Shown: positions 25,287 through 33,683 of the stretch, piece by piece
Layout of the letters: the number at the start of each line of letters is the position of its first letter
Numbering within the stretch: position 1 is the stretch's first letter
Assembly (NCBI RefSeq): GCF_000381885.1
Contig: NZ_KB907221.1
Location: forward strand, 62,001-126,000
Origin: Actinomadura atramentaria DSM 43919
GTDB lineage: Bacteria > Actinomycetota > Actinomycetes > Streptosporangiales > Streptosporangiaceae
Reading direction: 5' to 3'
DNA: 64,000 nucleotides
Position numbers and translations under genes: made by a program
Notes under the pieces: generated by a model
What the model saw: only the letters and a program-made list of their open reading frames with translations
The model's database searches: none
Told to the model about the DNA's origin: nothing

Positions 25287-26452
25287 CGGACGCGCTCGCG
25301 GCGGCCGACGACCTGAACCGCCGGGCCCGCGCCTGGCGCACCGAGCCCGCCCGCTCCACCCAGCTCGAAGCACTCGCCCTCGCGGTCGTCGCGAACCTGC
25401 CGGTGCTGCTGTGGGGCGAACCGGGCATCGGGAAGTCGGCCGGGCTGGAACTGCTCGCGGACACGCTCGACGTCCCGCTGGAAACGGTCATCGCGAGCGT
25501 CCACGAGCCCTCGGACTTCGCCGGGCTGCCCGTCATCGGCGACGACCCGGCGACGACCGGCGTGCCGATGGCCCCGCCCGACTGGGCCGTGCGGGTCGCC
25601 GCGGCCGGACGCGGCCTGCTGTTCTTCGACGAGCTGTCGTCCGCGCCGCCCGCCGTGCAGGCCGCGCTGCTGCGCGTCGTCCTGGAGCGGCGCGTGGGCA
25701 GCCTCGCGCTGCCCGGCCCGGTGCGGATCGTCGCCGCCGCGAACCCGCCCGCGAGCGCCGCCGACGGCTGGCACCTCAGCCCGCCGCTGGCGAACCGGTT
25801 CGTCCACCTGCGCTGGACGCACGAGCCGCGCACGGTCGCGCGCGGCCTCGCCGGGACGTGGCCCGCGCCCGTCGTCCCCGTCGTGGACCCCGCCGCCGCG
25901 GCGGGCGCGGTCGCGCGGGCGCGCGGCGTCGTGTCGGCGTTCCTCACCGCGCGGCCCGGCCTCGCCCACCACCTCCCCGCCGACGCCGAGGCGCGCGGCG
26001 GCGCGTGGCCGTCGCCCCGCACCTGGGAGATGGCGCTGCGGCTGCTGGCCGCCGGATACGCGACGGACGCGCGCCCGGAGGCGGTCTCCGCCGCCGTCGT
26101 CGGCGCGGTCGGCGACGGCGCGGGCCTGGAACTGCTCGCCTACCTCGACGAACTCGACCTGCCCGACCCCGACCGCGTCCTCGCGCGTCCGGACGCGTTC
26201 GCGCTGCCCGAGCGCGGCGACCGGCAGCTCGCATTCCTCACCGCCGTCGTCGCCGCCGTCCAGGCCGAGCTGACCCGCGAGCGCTGGGAGGCGGGCTGGA
26301 CGGTGCTGGCCAAGGCCGTCGAGGCGGGCGTCCCGGACGTCGCCGCGCGCGCCGCGACCGACCTGGCCGCGATGCGCGACCCGGCGTGGCCGGTGCCGAG
26401 CGGCATCGACGCGTTCGTGGAGCTGCTGAGCCTGTCGGGCGCGCTCGCCTGA
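25283..26452 (+). CDS. MoxR-family AAA+ ATPase
   Basis: 389 residues. Walker A is GEPGIGKSAGLELLA at about residues 44-58, Walker B is GLLFFDELSSAPP near 115, and sensor 1 is VAAANPP followed by a Ser-rich stretch. An arginine-rich SPRTWEMALRLL segment in the C-terminal part matches sensor 2 of MoxR proteins. MoxR ATPases act as chaperone-like remodellers, usually with a VWA partner. The next gene encodes exactly such a partner, starting one base before this stop ends. The ankyrin gene stop overlaps this ATG. Likely function: ATP-driven assembly or conformational switching of a target complex recognised by the LRR/ANK proteins (inference). Confidence 0.9.
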   Translation: MTDALAAADDLNRRARAWRTEPARSTQLEALALAVVANLPVLLWGEPGIGKSAGLELLADTLDVPLETVIASVHEPSDFAGLPVIGDDPATTGVPMAPPDWAVRVAAAGRGLLFFDELSSAPPAVQAALLRVVLERRVGSLALPGPVRIVAAANPPASAADGWHLSPPLANRFVHLRWTHEPRTVARGLAGTWPAPVVPVVDPAAAAGAVARARGVVSAFLTARPGLAHHLPADAEARGGAWPSPRTWEMALRLLAAGYATDARPEAVSAAVVGAVGDGAGLELLAYLDELDLPDPDRVLARPDAFALPERGDRQLAFLTAVVAAVQAELTRERWEAGWTVLAKAVEAGVPDVAARAATDLAAMRDPAWPVPSGIDAFVELLSLSGALA

Positions 26453-27618
26453 TGGCGCTGGACCGGACGAAGCTGCTCGCCGCCCGGTACCGCGCGGCGG
26501 CCGACCGGCCCTACCTCGCGTCGGCGATGTACTCGCTGACGGTCGTGGAGAGCGGGCGCGTCCCGACGATGGGCGTGGACGCGCGGTGGCGCTGCTACGT
26601 CAACCCCGCGTTCGTCGCCGCGCACGACGTCCGGGAGCTGGCGGGCGTGTGGATGCACGAGGTCGCGCACCTGCTGCGCGACCACCACGGCCGGTCCGCG
26701 CGGCTGCCCGCCGCGCTCCAGCGCGACGCGCGGCGGGTGAACATCGCCGAGGACTGCGAGATCAACGACGACCTGCTGGCGGACGGCGTCCCGCTGCCCG
26801 CCGGGCGGGTCGCGCCCGACGACTTCGGGCTGCCGCGCGGACGCCTGTTCGAGGAGTACGTCGCGGGCGTCCCGCCGCAGCCGTACGGGCACGACTGCGG
26901 GTCGGGCGCGCACGGGGCGGCGCGGCCGTGGGAGCTGGCCGGGGGCTCGGACGCGCCGGGCGTCGGGGACGTCGAGGCGGCGGCGCTGCGCCGCGCGACG
27001 GCCGAGGCGGTCCGCGCGCACCTGCGCGGGCGCGGGACGGTGCCGGGCGGCTGGCGGCGCTGGGCGGACACCGTCCTGGAACCCGTCGTGGACTGGCGGC
27101 GCGTCCTCGCCGGTGCGGTGCGCGAGGCGGTCGCGTGGGCGTCGGGCGCGGTGGACTACACCTACCTGCGGCCGTCCCGGCGGACGGCGGCCGTGCGCGG
27201 CGCGGTGCTGCCGAGTCTGCGCCGCCCGCTGCCGCGCGTCGCGGTCGTCGTGGACACCTCGGGCTCGATGGGCGACGAGGAGCTGGGCGCGGCGCTCGCC
27301 GAGGTGACCGGCGTCCTGCGCGAGGTCGGCGTGCGCGGGAACCGCGTCAGCGTCCTGGCCTGCGACGCGGACGTGCAGGCCGTCTCGCGCGTGACGGCCG
27401 CCGCCGACGTCGCCCTCGGAGGCGGCGGCGGGACCGACATGCGCGTCGGCATCGCCGCCGCCCTCGCCGCCCCGGACCGCCCGCAGGTCGTCATCGTCAT
27501 GACCGACGGCCTCACCCCCTGGCCTGCCGAACCCCCCGCCGCCCGCCTCATCGCCGCCGTCATCGGCCCCGCGGACGTCCCGCCCTGGATCGAAACGGTC
27601 CGCGTCCCCTCCCCCTGA
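26452..27618 (+). CDS. Metallopeptidase-like/VWA protein (COG3864, DUF2201 type)
   Basis: 388 residues in two domains. Residues about 1-240 are the DUF2201 N-terminal metallopeptidase-like region, with HExxH in WMHEVAHLLRDHH near residue 67 and the later ED-C-EIND block. From about residue 262 there is a VWA-like domain: MIDAS motif VVVDTSGSMGDEE, GGGGGTDMRVGI and VIVMTDG. The peptidase-like centre has His and Glu in place, so proteolysis is possible but unproven. It overlaps the MoxR gene by one base; MoxR/VWA pairs are a known functional unit. Last gene of the operon. Confidence 0.88.
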   Translation: MALDRTKLLAARYRAAADRPYLASAMYSLTVVESGRVPTMGVDARWRCYVNPAFVAAHDVRELAGVWMHEVAHLLRDHHGRSARLPAALQRDARRVNIAEDCEINDDLLADGVPLPAGRVAPDDFGLPRGRLFEEYVAGVPPQPYGHDCGSGAHGAARPWELAGGSDAPGVGDVEAAALRRATAEAVRAHLRGRGTVPGGWRRWADTVLEPVVDWRRVLAGAVREAVAWASGAVDYTYLRPSRRTAAVRGAVLPSLRRPLPRVAVVVDTSGSMGDEELGAALAEVTGVLREVGVRGNRVSVLACDADVQAVSRVTAAADVALGGGGGTDMRVGIAAALAAPDRPQVVIVMTDGLTPWPAEPPAARLIAAVIGPADVPPWIETVRVPSP

Positions 27619-27734
27619 CCGGGGCGCAGGTTTTGTGCGCCGTTTGCCGGGGGGCGCTCGGGGGCGGGGGAAGCGTCGGCTTTAGTGGGAGACGCGAGCA
27701 CGCACCGACAACCCGCGACCGCCGGAAGCCCACC

Positions 27735-29063
27735 GTGACCAGAATCAGGCTCCTCAGCCGCCTTCCCGCGGGGACGGCGAGCCAGCTCAAGTTCGTCGGC
27801 ACCCGCGTCGCCCGGCTGACCCTGACGTCCATCGCGGCCTATGTCCTCGCCGACTGGCTCCTCAAGGGGCCGGCGCCGCTGCTGGCGCCGCTGACCGCGC
27901 TGCTCGTCGTCCAGTACTCGATCTACGAGACGATCAAGTCGAGCATCGGGCGCGTCCTGGCCGTCACCTCCGGCGTGCTGCTGGCCGTCCTGTTCGGGCA
28001 CACGGTCGGGTTCTCCTGGTGGAGTCTCGGGCTGACGATCTTCGCGGCGCTCGTGATCGGGTTCGCGCTGCGGCTCGGCGACCACCTGCTGGAGGTGCCG
28101 ATCAGCGCGATGCTGATCTACGCCCTCGGCGCGTCGAACACCGCGGGCGCGACCGACCGCGTGGTGGAGACGCTGATCGGCGCGGGGACGGGCCTGGTCG
28201 TCACGGTCCTCGTCCCCGCCGTCCAGGTGACGCCCGCCCAGGAGGCCGTCGAGAACCTGGCGAACCGGATGTCCAAGCTCATCGACGACCTCGCCGAGGC
28301 GGTGCGGCGCGGCGTCCAGACCGACGACGCCCGGCAGTGGCGGTCCACCACCGACCGGCTGTTCCAGGACATCGGGCAGACCGACCAGGCGCTGGAGGCC
28401 GCCGAGCAGAGCGTCCGGCTCAACCCGCGCGCGTCCCGGATCATCGACGCGGGGGCGGCGCTGCGCAACGGCGTCGAGACGCTGGAGCGGTTCGCGGTGT
28501 CGCTGCGCGGCCTCGCCCGCGCCGTCACCGACGCCGCGCACCTCGACGACCGCAACCGCATCCTCGACGAGGTCGACGTCCGCGAACCGCTCGCCCGCAC
28601 GCTGACGGCGATCCGCGACACCGTCGTCACCTACGCGACGCTGGCGCGGTCGGACGTGGAGCGCTCCGCGACCCCGTCCGACCTGGAAGAACAGCTCAGC
28701 GAGGCCATCGCCACCGCGCAGGAGCAGCGCGACCTGTTCGTGGAGCGCCTGCTCGGCCGGCTCGAAGCGGACCTGCGCTGGCCGCTGTACGGCGAGATCC
28801 TGATGCACCTCGACCGGCTGATCGACGACCTGCGCGTCGAGCACCGCATGGAGGCGCGCGAACTGTGGCGGCAGGAGCGCGGCGCGTCCCGCCTGCTGCC
28901 CGAGCGCCCGGCCCGCGCGGTGTCGCGCGCGAGCGGCATCCTGCGCGGCGCGACCCGCTCGGCGGGCGACTCCGCCGAACGCAACGCGTCGGCCGCCGAC
29001 GTCGGCTCCGTCCCCAACCGCCCCCGAGAAACCGCCCACTCCCACCACCCACCCCAACGCTGA
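27735..29063 (+). CDS. FUSC/aromatic acid exporter family membrane protein
   Basis: 442 residues. About residues 20-170 contain five to six membrane segments, including LTSIAAYVLADWLL, a GRVLAVTSGVLLAVLFGHT stretch and an ISAMLIYALGAS helix. A long helical cytoplasmic region with probable coiled coils follows, then a disordered Ser/Arg/His-rich tail. This is the pattern of FUSC-like/ArAE proteins, which export aromatic carboxylates or other small acids. GTG 27735 has a GGAAG ribosome site eight bases upstream. It is separated from the VWA gene by 116 bases with a small GC hairpin and no strong promoter motif, so it may be an independent unit. Substrate unknown. Confidence 0.78.
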   Translation: MTRIRLLSRLPAGTASQLKFVGTRVARLTLTSIAAYVLADWLLKGPAPLLAPLTALLVVQYSIYETIKSSIGRVLAVTSGVLLAVLFGHTVGFSWWSLGLTIFAALVIGFALRLGDHLLEVPISAMLIYALGASNTAGATDRVVETLIGAGTGLVVTVLVPAVQVTPAQEAVENLANRMSKLIDDLAEAVRRGVQTDDARQWRSTTDRLFQDIGQTDQALEAAEQSVRLNPRASRIIDAGAALRNGVETLERFAVSLRGLARAVTDAAHLDDRNRILDEVDVREPLARTLTAIRDTVVTYATLARSDVERSATPSDLEEQLSEAIATAQEQRDLFVERLLGRLEADLRWPLYGEILMHLDRLIDDLRVEHRMEARELWRQERGASRLLPERPARAVSRASGILRGATRSAGDSAERNASAADVGSVPNRPRETAHSHHPPQR

Positions 29064-29102
29064 CTCCGCCTGGGGCACGGCCGGACCGGCACGCGGATCG
29101 CG

Positions 29103-29330
29103 TCAGGCGGTGCTGTCAGCGCTCGACGGGCCGTCGGTCCAGAGTTCGAACTGAATGCCGGGCGCGGGCAGAGCCCAGGCCGGATTGATGTGGACGGCGC
29201 CGCTCGTCGCCGACACCCAGGACCTCGAGATTTCCGGTTCCGGATAGTCGCCGCCCTCGTCGAAGAAGGCGAACATCCCGTAACCGGTCGTGGCGATCGT
29301 ATGCGTCGCGTCCAGCAGTCTGGGGAGCAT
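29103..29330 (-). CDS. Small conserved-looking hypothetical protein
   Basis: 75-residue protein with aromatic and acidic residues (GYGMFAFFDEGGDYPEPEI, later SGAVHINPAWALPAPGIQFELW). It has no membrane segment and no motif I recognise. I chose the ATG at 29330 because AAGGAA lies six bases upstream on the minus strand; a longer version from 29456 (117 residues) is possible but has no comparable ribosome site. It is transcribed away from the Methyltransf_19 gene and its composition looks coding. It might be a DUF397-like or immunity-like small protein, but nothing proves it. Confidence 0.5.
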   Translation of the reverse strand: MLPRLLDATHTIATTGYGMFAFFDEGGDYPEPEISRSWVSATSGAVHINPAWALPAPGIQFELWTDGPSSADSTA

Positions 29331-29477
29331 TGATTCCTTGCGTTCGTTCCGGTGGACGGATTCGGGCTCGGTCGAGTATTCCGTGGAGAGGGCCGCATTC
29401 CGACCGGCCAGGACAGGCCAGGACGACATCCGGTTGAGGTCGTTCCAGTGACTCATCGCCGTGGGAGCATCGGGGGC

Positions 29478-30272
29478 ATGCCTGACCATGATCTCCGGTC
29501 GGCCGGCCTTGAACTCGATACGACCAAGCCGTCGCCGGCACGCGTCTACGACTACTTCATCGGTGGGAAGGACAACTTCGCGGCCGACCGGGCCGCCGCC
29601 GACATGGTGTTGAAGGACTGGCCGGAGATTCGCCCGGCCGCGCTCGCCAACCGACGTTTCCTGTCGCGGGTCGTCGCCGAGCTCACGCGGCGCGGATTCC
29701 GGCAGTTCCTCGATCTCGGCTCCGGCCTGCCCACGCAGGAGAACGTCCACCATGTCGCCCAGCGCATCGCGCCGGACGCTCGCGTGGTGTACGTCGACAA
29801 CGACCCGATGGTCCTCGCCCACGCCCGCGCGCTCCTGGACGACTCCTCCGGCACGAGATACGTACACGCCGACTTGCGCGATGTCGACGAAGTCCTTCGC
29901 GCCGCGCTCGATACCGGGCTCATCGACTACGACGAGCCCCTCGTCCTGCTGATGGTCGCCGTGCTGCCGTTCTTCCGCGAGACCGACGACGCCCGCGGCA
30001 TCATCACCCGCTATACCGGCGCGCTTGCTCCGGGAAGCCTGTTCGTGTGCTCCGGAATGGTTTCCAACACTGCCCCGCCGGAGGCTGCCGCGCGGATCCG
30101 TCAGCAGTTCGGCAGCGCGCCCTCCCCGGCTCTGATCCGCACTCGGGCGCAGGTCAACGAAATCCTCGACGGCTTCGAAGTCGAGCCGCCCGGCCTTGGG
30201 AACGTGCGCACCTGGCCCGACCCCGGGCCGGACGAGTTCCCTCTCAACTACGGCGGGGTCCTGCGAGTCTAG
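29478..30272 (+). CDS. SAM-dependent methyltransferase (Methyltransf_19 / DUF574 family)
   Basis: 264 residues. The N-terminal SPARVYDYFIGGKDNFAADR is the hallmark of this actinobacterial family, motif I is FLDLGSGLPTQENVH, and the acidic residue binding SAM ribose lies in VVYVDNDPMVLAH. Substrates are unknown for nearly all members; the family is greatly expanded in streptomycetes and relatives. Upstream is a divergent small gene, and the 3' end is overlapped on the other strand by a gene fragment. The start ATG 29478 begins 11 residues before the conserved block; an upstream GTG is possible. GC content here is slightly lower than in neighbours. Confidence 0.85.
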   Translation: MPDHDLRSAGLELDTTKPSPARVYDYFIGGKDNFAADRAAADMVLKDWPEIRPAALANRRFLSRVVAELTRRGFRQFLDLGSGLPTQENVHHVAQRIAPDARVVYVDNDPMVLAHARALLDDSSGTRYVHADLRDVDEVLRAALDTGLIDYDEPLVLLMVAVLPFFRETDDARGIITRYTGALAPGSLFVCSGMVSNTAPPEAAARIRQQFGSAPSPALIRTRAQVNEILDGFEVEPPGLGNVRTWPDPGPDEFPLNYGGVLRV

Positions 30273-30537
30273 GTTTCGCGGTCAGTGCTGGAAGAAAGCC
30301 GCATGCGAAGGGGTCGTCGAGGGTGGTGAGGTCGCCGGTGGCGATGCTCGTTCCGTTGCGCATGAGGGCGGTGTGGTCTGCGATTCCGGCGGACACGAGC
30401 ATTGGTCTGTCGGGGGTGATGACCAGGGCGGCGGCTCCGGTGTCGGCGCAGCGGCGGAGGGTGGTCCGGACACCGTAGGCGAGATCGACCGCGTCCTGGA
30501 CGGTTTCGCTCCACCGTCCGAGGTCGGTGTCGGACGG
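30244..30537 (-). pseudogene. C-terminal gene fragment of unknown family
   Basis: A 97-codon open frame bounded by TGA at 30540-30538, with no usable start near its 5' end. It reads as sensible protein: WSETVQDAVDLAYGVRTTLR, then CADTGAAALVITPDRPMLVS, AGIADHTALMRNGTSIATGD and LTTLDDPFACGFLPALTAKP. Amino-acid balance and phrasing look like the end of a larger protein cut off upstream, rather than a chance frame. Its 3' end overlaps the methyltransferase stop by 29 bases. I cannot name the family. It may mark a deletion or insertion scar between the methyltransferase and the CoA-transferase gene. Confidence 0.4.
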
Positions 30538-30568
30538 TCAGTTCACGCAGTTCGGCAGGCGTGGGACG

Positions 30569-31801
30569 TCAGCTCAGGGGGAAGCCGAGAGCGCGGCCTT
30601 CGGTGCGCAGTTCTTCTCGGGCGTCCGGGTGGGCCACATTGTCGATGATCTGCTCCGCCTGCGCGGCGGCGTCGTGGCCCCAGATCTCGGCGGTCCCCTG
30701 TTCGCTGACGATGTAACTGTGCTGGAAGGACGTCACCGGCCCGGCGAGACGCGGAATGACGGTCGAGACGTCCGCGCGCGGATGCCACGACGGCAGCGCG
30801 ATGATCGCATGGCCGCCCGGCGAGTGCAGCGCCCCGACGACGAAATCGGTCTGCCCGCCGAATCCCGAATAGATCGTCCCGCGCACGCGGCTCGCGTTGG
30901 CCTGCGCGTAGAGGTCGATCTGCAGGGCGCTGTTCACGGAGGTCAGGCGGGGTTGGCGGGCGATGAGCCCGGGGTCGTTGGTCTTCTCCGTCCGCAGCAT
31001 CCGGACGCGGTCGTTGCGGTCGATCCAGTCGTACAGCTCGGGGCCGCCGAACGCGAATGACGCGGTGATCGGCGACGCCGCATCCAGCGCGCCCGCCTTT
31101 TCCAGCGCCAGAACGCCGTCGCTGAACATCTCCGACCACACCGCCAGTCCGCGCCGATCCGCGAGGGAGGCGAGCACCGCGTCGGGAATCGCGCCGATGC
31201 CGATTTGGAGCGTCGCGCTTTCCGGGACGAGCCGGGCCACCCGCTCCCCGATGCGGCGCGCGATGTCACCGGGGTCGCGGTGCGCGGGAACGGCCAGCGG
31301 CTCGTCCGTCTCGACGGCGTAGTCGATCTCGTCCAGCGCGAGGACCGCGTCCCCGTGCGTGAACGGCATGCGCGGGTTGAGCTGCGCGACGACCAGCCCG
31401 CCGCGCGCCCGGACGGCCTCGATCGCGGCGGGCAGGATGTTGACCTCGACGCCGAGCGAGACGGTGCCGCCGACCGGCTGGGACGTCTGGACGACCACGA
31501 CGTCCGGCGGCAGCGTCTCCTTGAGCAGCAGCGGGACCAGCGACAGGCGGCACGGGAAGTACCGCAGGTTCGCCCGGCCGCGCATGCCGGGACCGACGAA
31601 CGGCGTCTCCAGGACGACGCCGTCGCGGTCGGGCAGCCCGGTCTGCGCGTTCAGCATGAACAGGCGGTATTCGGCGACGGCCGCGTCCACGATCTCCAGG
31701 GCGCGCCGGGGCGCGGCGAAGTTGCCTCCGGCGACGATCCTCGGGCAGCCCGGCAGTCCGGACAGGACGGCGGCCAGGTGCGACTCGGAGACGACGCGCA
31801 T
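30569..31801 (-). CDS. Acetyl-CoA hydrolase/CoA-transferase family protein
   Basis: 410-residue class I CoA-transferase of the acetyl-CoA hydrolase/4-hydroxybutyrate CoA-transferase type. Visible are the glycine-rich IGIGAIPDAVLASLADR (about residue 203), the active-site Glu in VWSEMFSDGVLAL (about 225), FAFGGPELYDW, and the C-terminal FQHSYIVSEQGTAEIWG with a typical D-R-REELR-like end. It moves CoA between carboxylic acids (or hydrolyses acyl-CoA) in the cytoplasm. ATG 31801 is the only sensible start. It stands alone, 33 bases downstream of the exporter permease gene on the same strand. Substrate preference cannot be read here. Confidence 0.85.
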   Translation of the reverse strand: MRVVSESHLAAVLSGLPGCPRIVAGGNFAAPRRALEIVDAAVAEYRLFMLNAQTGLPDRDGVVLETPFVGPGMRGRANLRYFPCRLSLVPLLLKETLPPDVVVVQTSQPVGGTVSLGVEVNILPAAIEAVRARGGLVVAQLNPRMPFTHGDAVLALDEIDYAVETDEPLAVPAHRDPGDIARRIGERVARLVPESATLQIGIGAIPDAVLASLADRRGLAVWSEMFSDGVLALEKAGALDAASPITASFAFGGPELYDWIDRNDRVRMLRTEKTNDPGLIARQPRLTSVNSALQIDLYAQANASRVRGTIYSGFGGQTDFVVGALHSPGGHAIIALPSWHPRADVSTVIPRLAGPVTSFQHSYIVSEQGTAEIWGHDAAAQAEQIIDNVAHPDAREELRTEGRALGFPLS

Positions 31802-31834
31802 CGGAACTCCCCCATTGATCGACTTACCCCCACA

Positions 31835-32584
31835 TTAGGGCGCGCGGTGGAAGAGCCGGACGCCGCCGAACAGGCAGAGCGCCGCCAGGACGAGCGTCAC
31901 GCCCGCGCCCGCCGCGACCGTCCCGTCGGCGTAGTGCCCGAGGAACACCTCGCGCACCGCGTCCACGGTGTAGCGGAACGGGACGGCGCGCGACGCCCCG
32001 TCGAGCCACCCGGGCGCGAGCGTCATGGGCAGCAGCAGGCCGGACAGCAGCATGAGCGGGATCGCCGCCGTGTTGACGATGGCGGCGAACTCCGGCACCG
32101 TCCGGACGTTCATCGCCAGCCCGTACGACAGCGCCGACAGCGCGGCCGCGAGCACGCCGACGAACAGCAGCCCGATCATGATCCCGAGCAGCGGGGCGCG
32201 CAGACCGAACGCCAGACCGAGCAGAACGAGCACGGCGGACTGCGCGAGAAGCTGGACGACGTCGCGCAACGTGCGGCCGAGCAGCAGCGCGGCCGGGCTC
32301 ACCGGTGTGGCGCGCATCCGGTCGATGACGCCGAGGTTGCGGTCCATCAGCAGGCCGAGGCCGACGAACGAGCCGCCGAGCAGCGCGAGCTGGACGAGGA
32401 CGCCGGGGACCAGCGTCTGCCAGGACGTCGCGTCCGTCCCGAGCCGCAGCCCGGTCAGCAGCGGGCCGAACAGGGCGAGGAACAGCAGCGGTTGCAGCAT
32501 CCCGAAGAGCAGTTGCGTTCTCGAACGGAGCGTCGCCCGCAGGTAGCGGCCGAAAACGGTGCCGGTGTCGGTGAGAAGGGTCAT
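31835..32584 (-). CDS. DrrB-like ABC-2 exporter permease
   Basis: 249-residue ABC-2 type permease with six hydrophobic segments. The N-terminal YLRATLRSRTQLLFGMLQPL followed by a LALFGPLL-type segment, and the central LGVIDRMRATPVSPAALLLG, are hallmark blocks of the daunorubicin-resistance DrrB family. Such permeases export drugs or lipids. It lies 12 bases after the ATPase gene, whose Walker A region is missing, so this permease is probably non-functional unless it uses another ATPase. The gene itself looks intact. Confidence 0.85.
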   Translation of the reverse strand: MTLLTDTGTVFGRYLRATLRSRTQLLFGMLQPLLFLALFGPLLTGLRLGTDATSWQTLVPGVLVQLALLGGSFVGLGLLMDRNLGVIDRMRATPVSPAALLLGRTLRDVVQLLAQSAVLVLLGLAFGLRAPLLGIMIGLLFVGVLAAALSALSYGLAMNVRTVPEFAAIVNTAAIPLMLLSGLLLPMTLAPGWLDGASRAVPFRYTVDAVREVFLGHYADGTVAAGAGVTLVLAALCLFGGVRLFHRAP

Positions 32585-32596
32585 AGGGGTCTCCGG

Positions 32597-33217
32597 TCAG
32601 ATGGCGACGGGTTCATCGGCCCGGCCGGTGACGGCGAGGAACGCATCTTGCAGGCTGGCGGCCGGGTCGCCCGCGTAGCGGGTCTTGAGGTCGGCGGGGG
32701 TGCCTTCCGCGACGACCGTCCCGGCGTCCACGACGACGACGCGGTCGGCGAGGGCGTCCGCTTCGTCCAGGTAGTGGGTGGTGAGGAAGACCGTCGTGCC
32801 GTGCTCGGCGCGGATGCGGCGGACGAGGTCCCACAGGTCGGCGCGGCTGCCGGGGTCGAGGCCGGTGGTGGGCTCGTCGAGGAACAGGACCTCGGGCCGG
32901 TTGACGAGACCGAGCGCGATCTCGAGGCGGCGGCGCTGGCCGCCGGACAGCGCGGCGGTCGGACGGTCCGGCGGCAGGTCCAGGTCGCGGGCCAGCCCGG
33001 CGGCGCGCTCGCGGGCGGCGGCCCTGCTCAGCCGGTGCAGACGGCCCTGGGTGACCAGTTCCTCGCGGACGTCGCAGGCGGGGTCCAGCCCACCCGACTG
33101 CGCGACGTACCCGATGCGGCGGCGCACGCCGGCGGGGTCGCGGCGCAGGTCGTGGCCGGCGATCTCGGCCTCGCCGCCGGTGGGCGGCAGGAGCGTGGTG
33201 AGCATCCGGAAGGCGTC
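32597..33217 (-). pseudogene. DrrA-like ABC exporter ATPase, N-terminus deleted
   Basis: About 207 residues of a DrrA-type ATPase. Present are FRMLTTLLPPTGGEAEIAGH, the Q-loop IGYVAQSGG, signature LSGGQRRRLEIALGL, Walker B VLFLDEPTTGLDPGSR and the H-loop TTHYLDEADAL. The preceding Walker A GxxGxGKTT and the roughly first 45 residues are absent. In-frame sequence upstream of about 33218 is antisense to a TetR gene and is Arg/Ser-rich. Without Walker A it cannot bind ATP. An internal ATG at 33205 could start a headless product. It abuts a divergent TetR gene that has also lost its 5' end, so one deletion explains both. DrrB follows downstream. Confidence 0.75.
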
Positions 33218-33665
33218 CCCCCAGCGGCTCGCGGACATCGTGCGGGAGCGCGGGCCGGGCGAGTCCGCGGCGCGCGCCGTCCTCGCGCGGCTGCGCGCCG
33301 AGGTCCGCCGCCGCGACCGCAGTCTCGGGCTCACCGAAGGGTTCGGCCGCATCTACCAGATGATGCGCGCCGCCCCGACGCTCACCGCGCGGCTGGAGGA
33401 ACTCGGGCAGCAGATGACCGACGCGCTCGCGGCGGTCCTGGCGGAGGAGACCGGCGCGGCACCGGACGATCCGCTCCCCCGCGTCGCCGCGGCGCAGATC
33501 GGCGCGGTCCATTCCCTGGTCTTCGCGGAGATCGGCCGGCGCATCACCGCGGGCGAAAGTCCGGACGAGATAGCGGACGCCCTGGAAGTCCTTCTCGACG
33601 CCGCCGAGGATTTGCTGGGCGGCCGCCTGCTCGCCTACGCCCCGGCCGGGGGCGGCGGCGTGTGA
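33218..33665 (+). pseudogene. TetR family regulator, N-terminal helix-turn-helix deleted
   Basis: About 148 codons of a TetR ligand-binding domain: QRLADIVRERGPGESAARAV, then GLTEGFGRIYQMMRAAPTLT, and the closing RITAGESPDEIADALEVLLD. The N-terminal DNA-binding helix-turn-helix, normally about the first 60 residues, is absent. Upstream sequence is the ATPase gene on the other strand. A TetR divergent to drrAB is a common arrangement in actinobacteria, so this was probably the exporter's repressor. It now lacks a start codon and a DNA-binding domain and ends at TGA 33663-33665. Confidence 0.65.
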
Positions 33666-33683
33666 ACGCCGCCGCCCGCTCAC

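Noticed and set aside
30196..30648. 150-codon plus-strand frame after the methyltransferase gene
   Set aside because: Gly/Val/Asp-rich translation without a family resemblance, overlapping two better supported features on the other strand.
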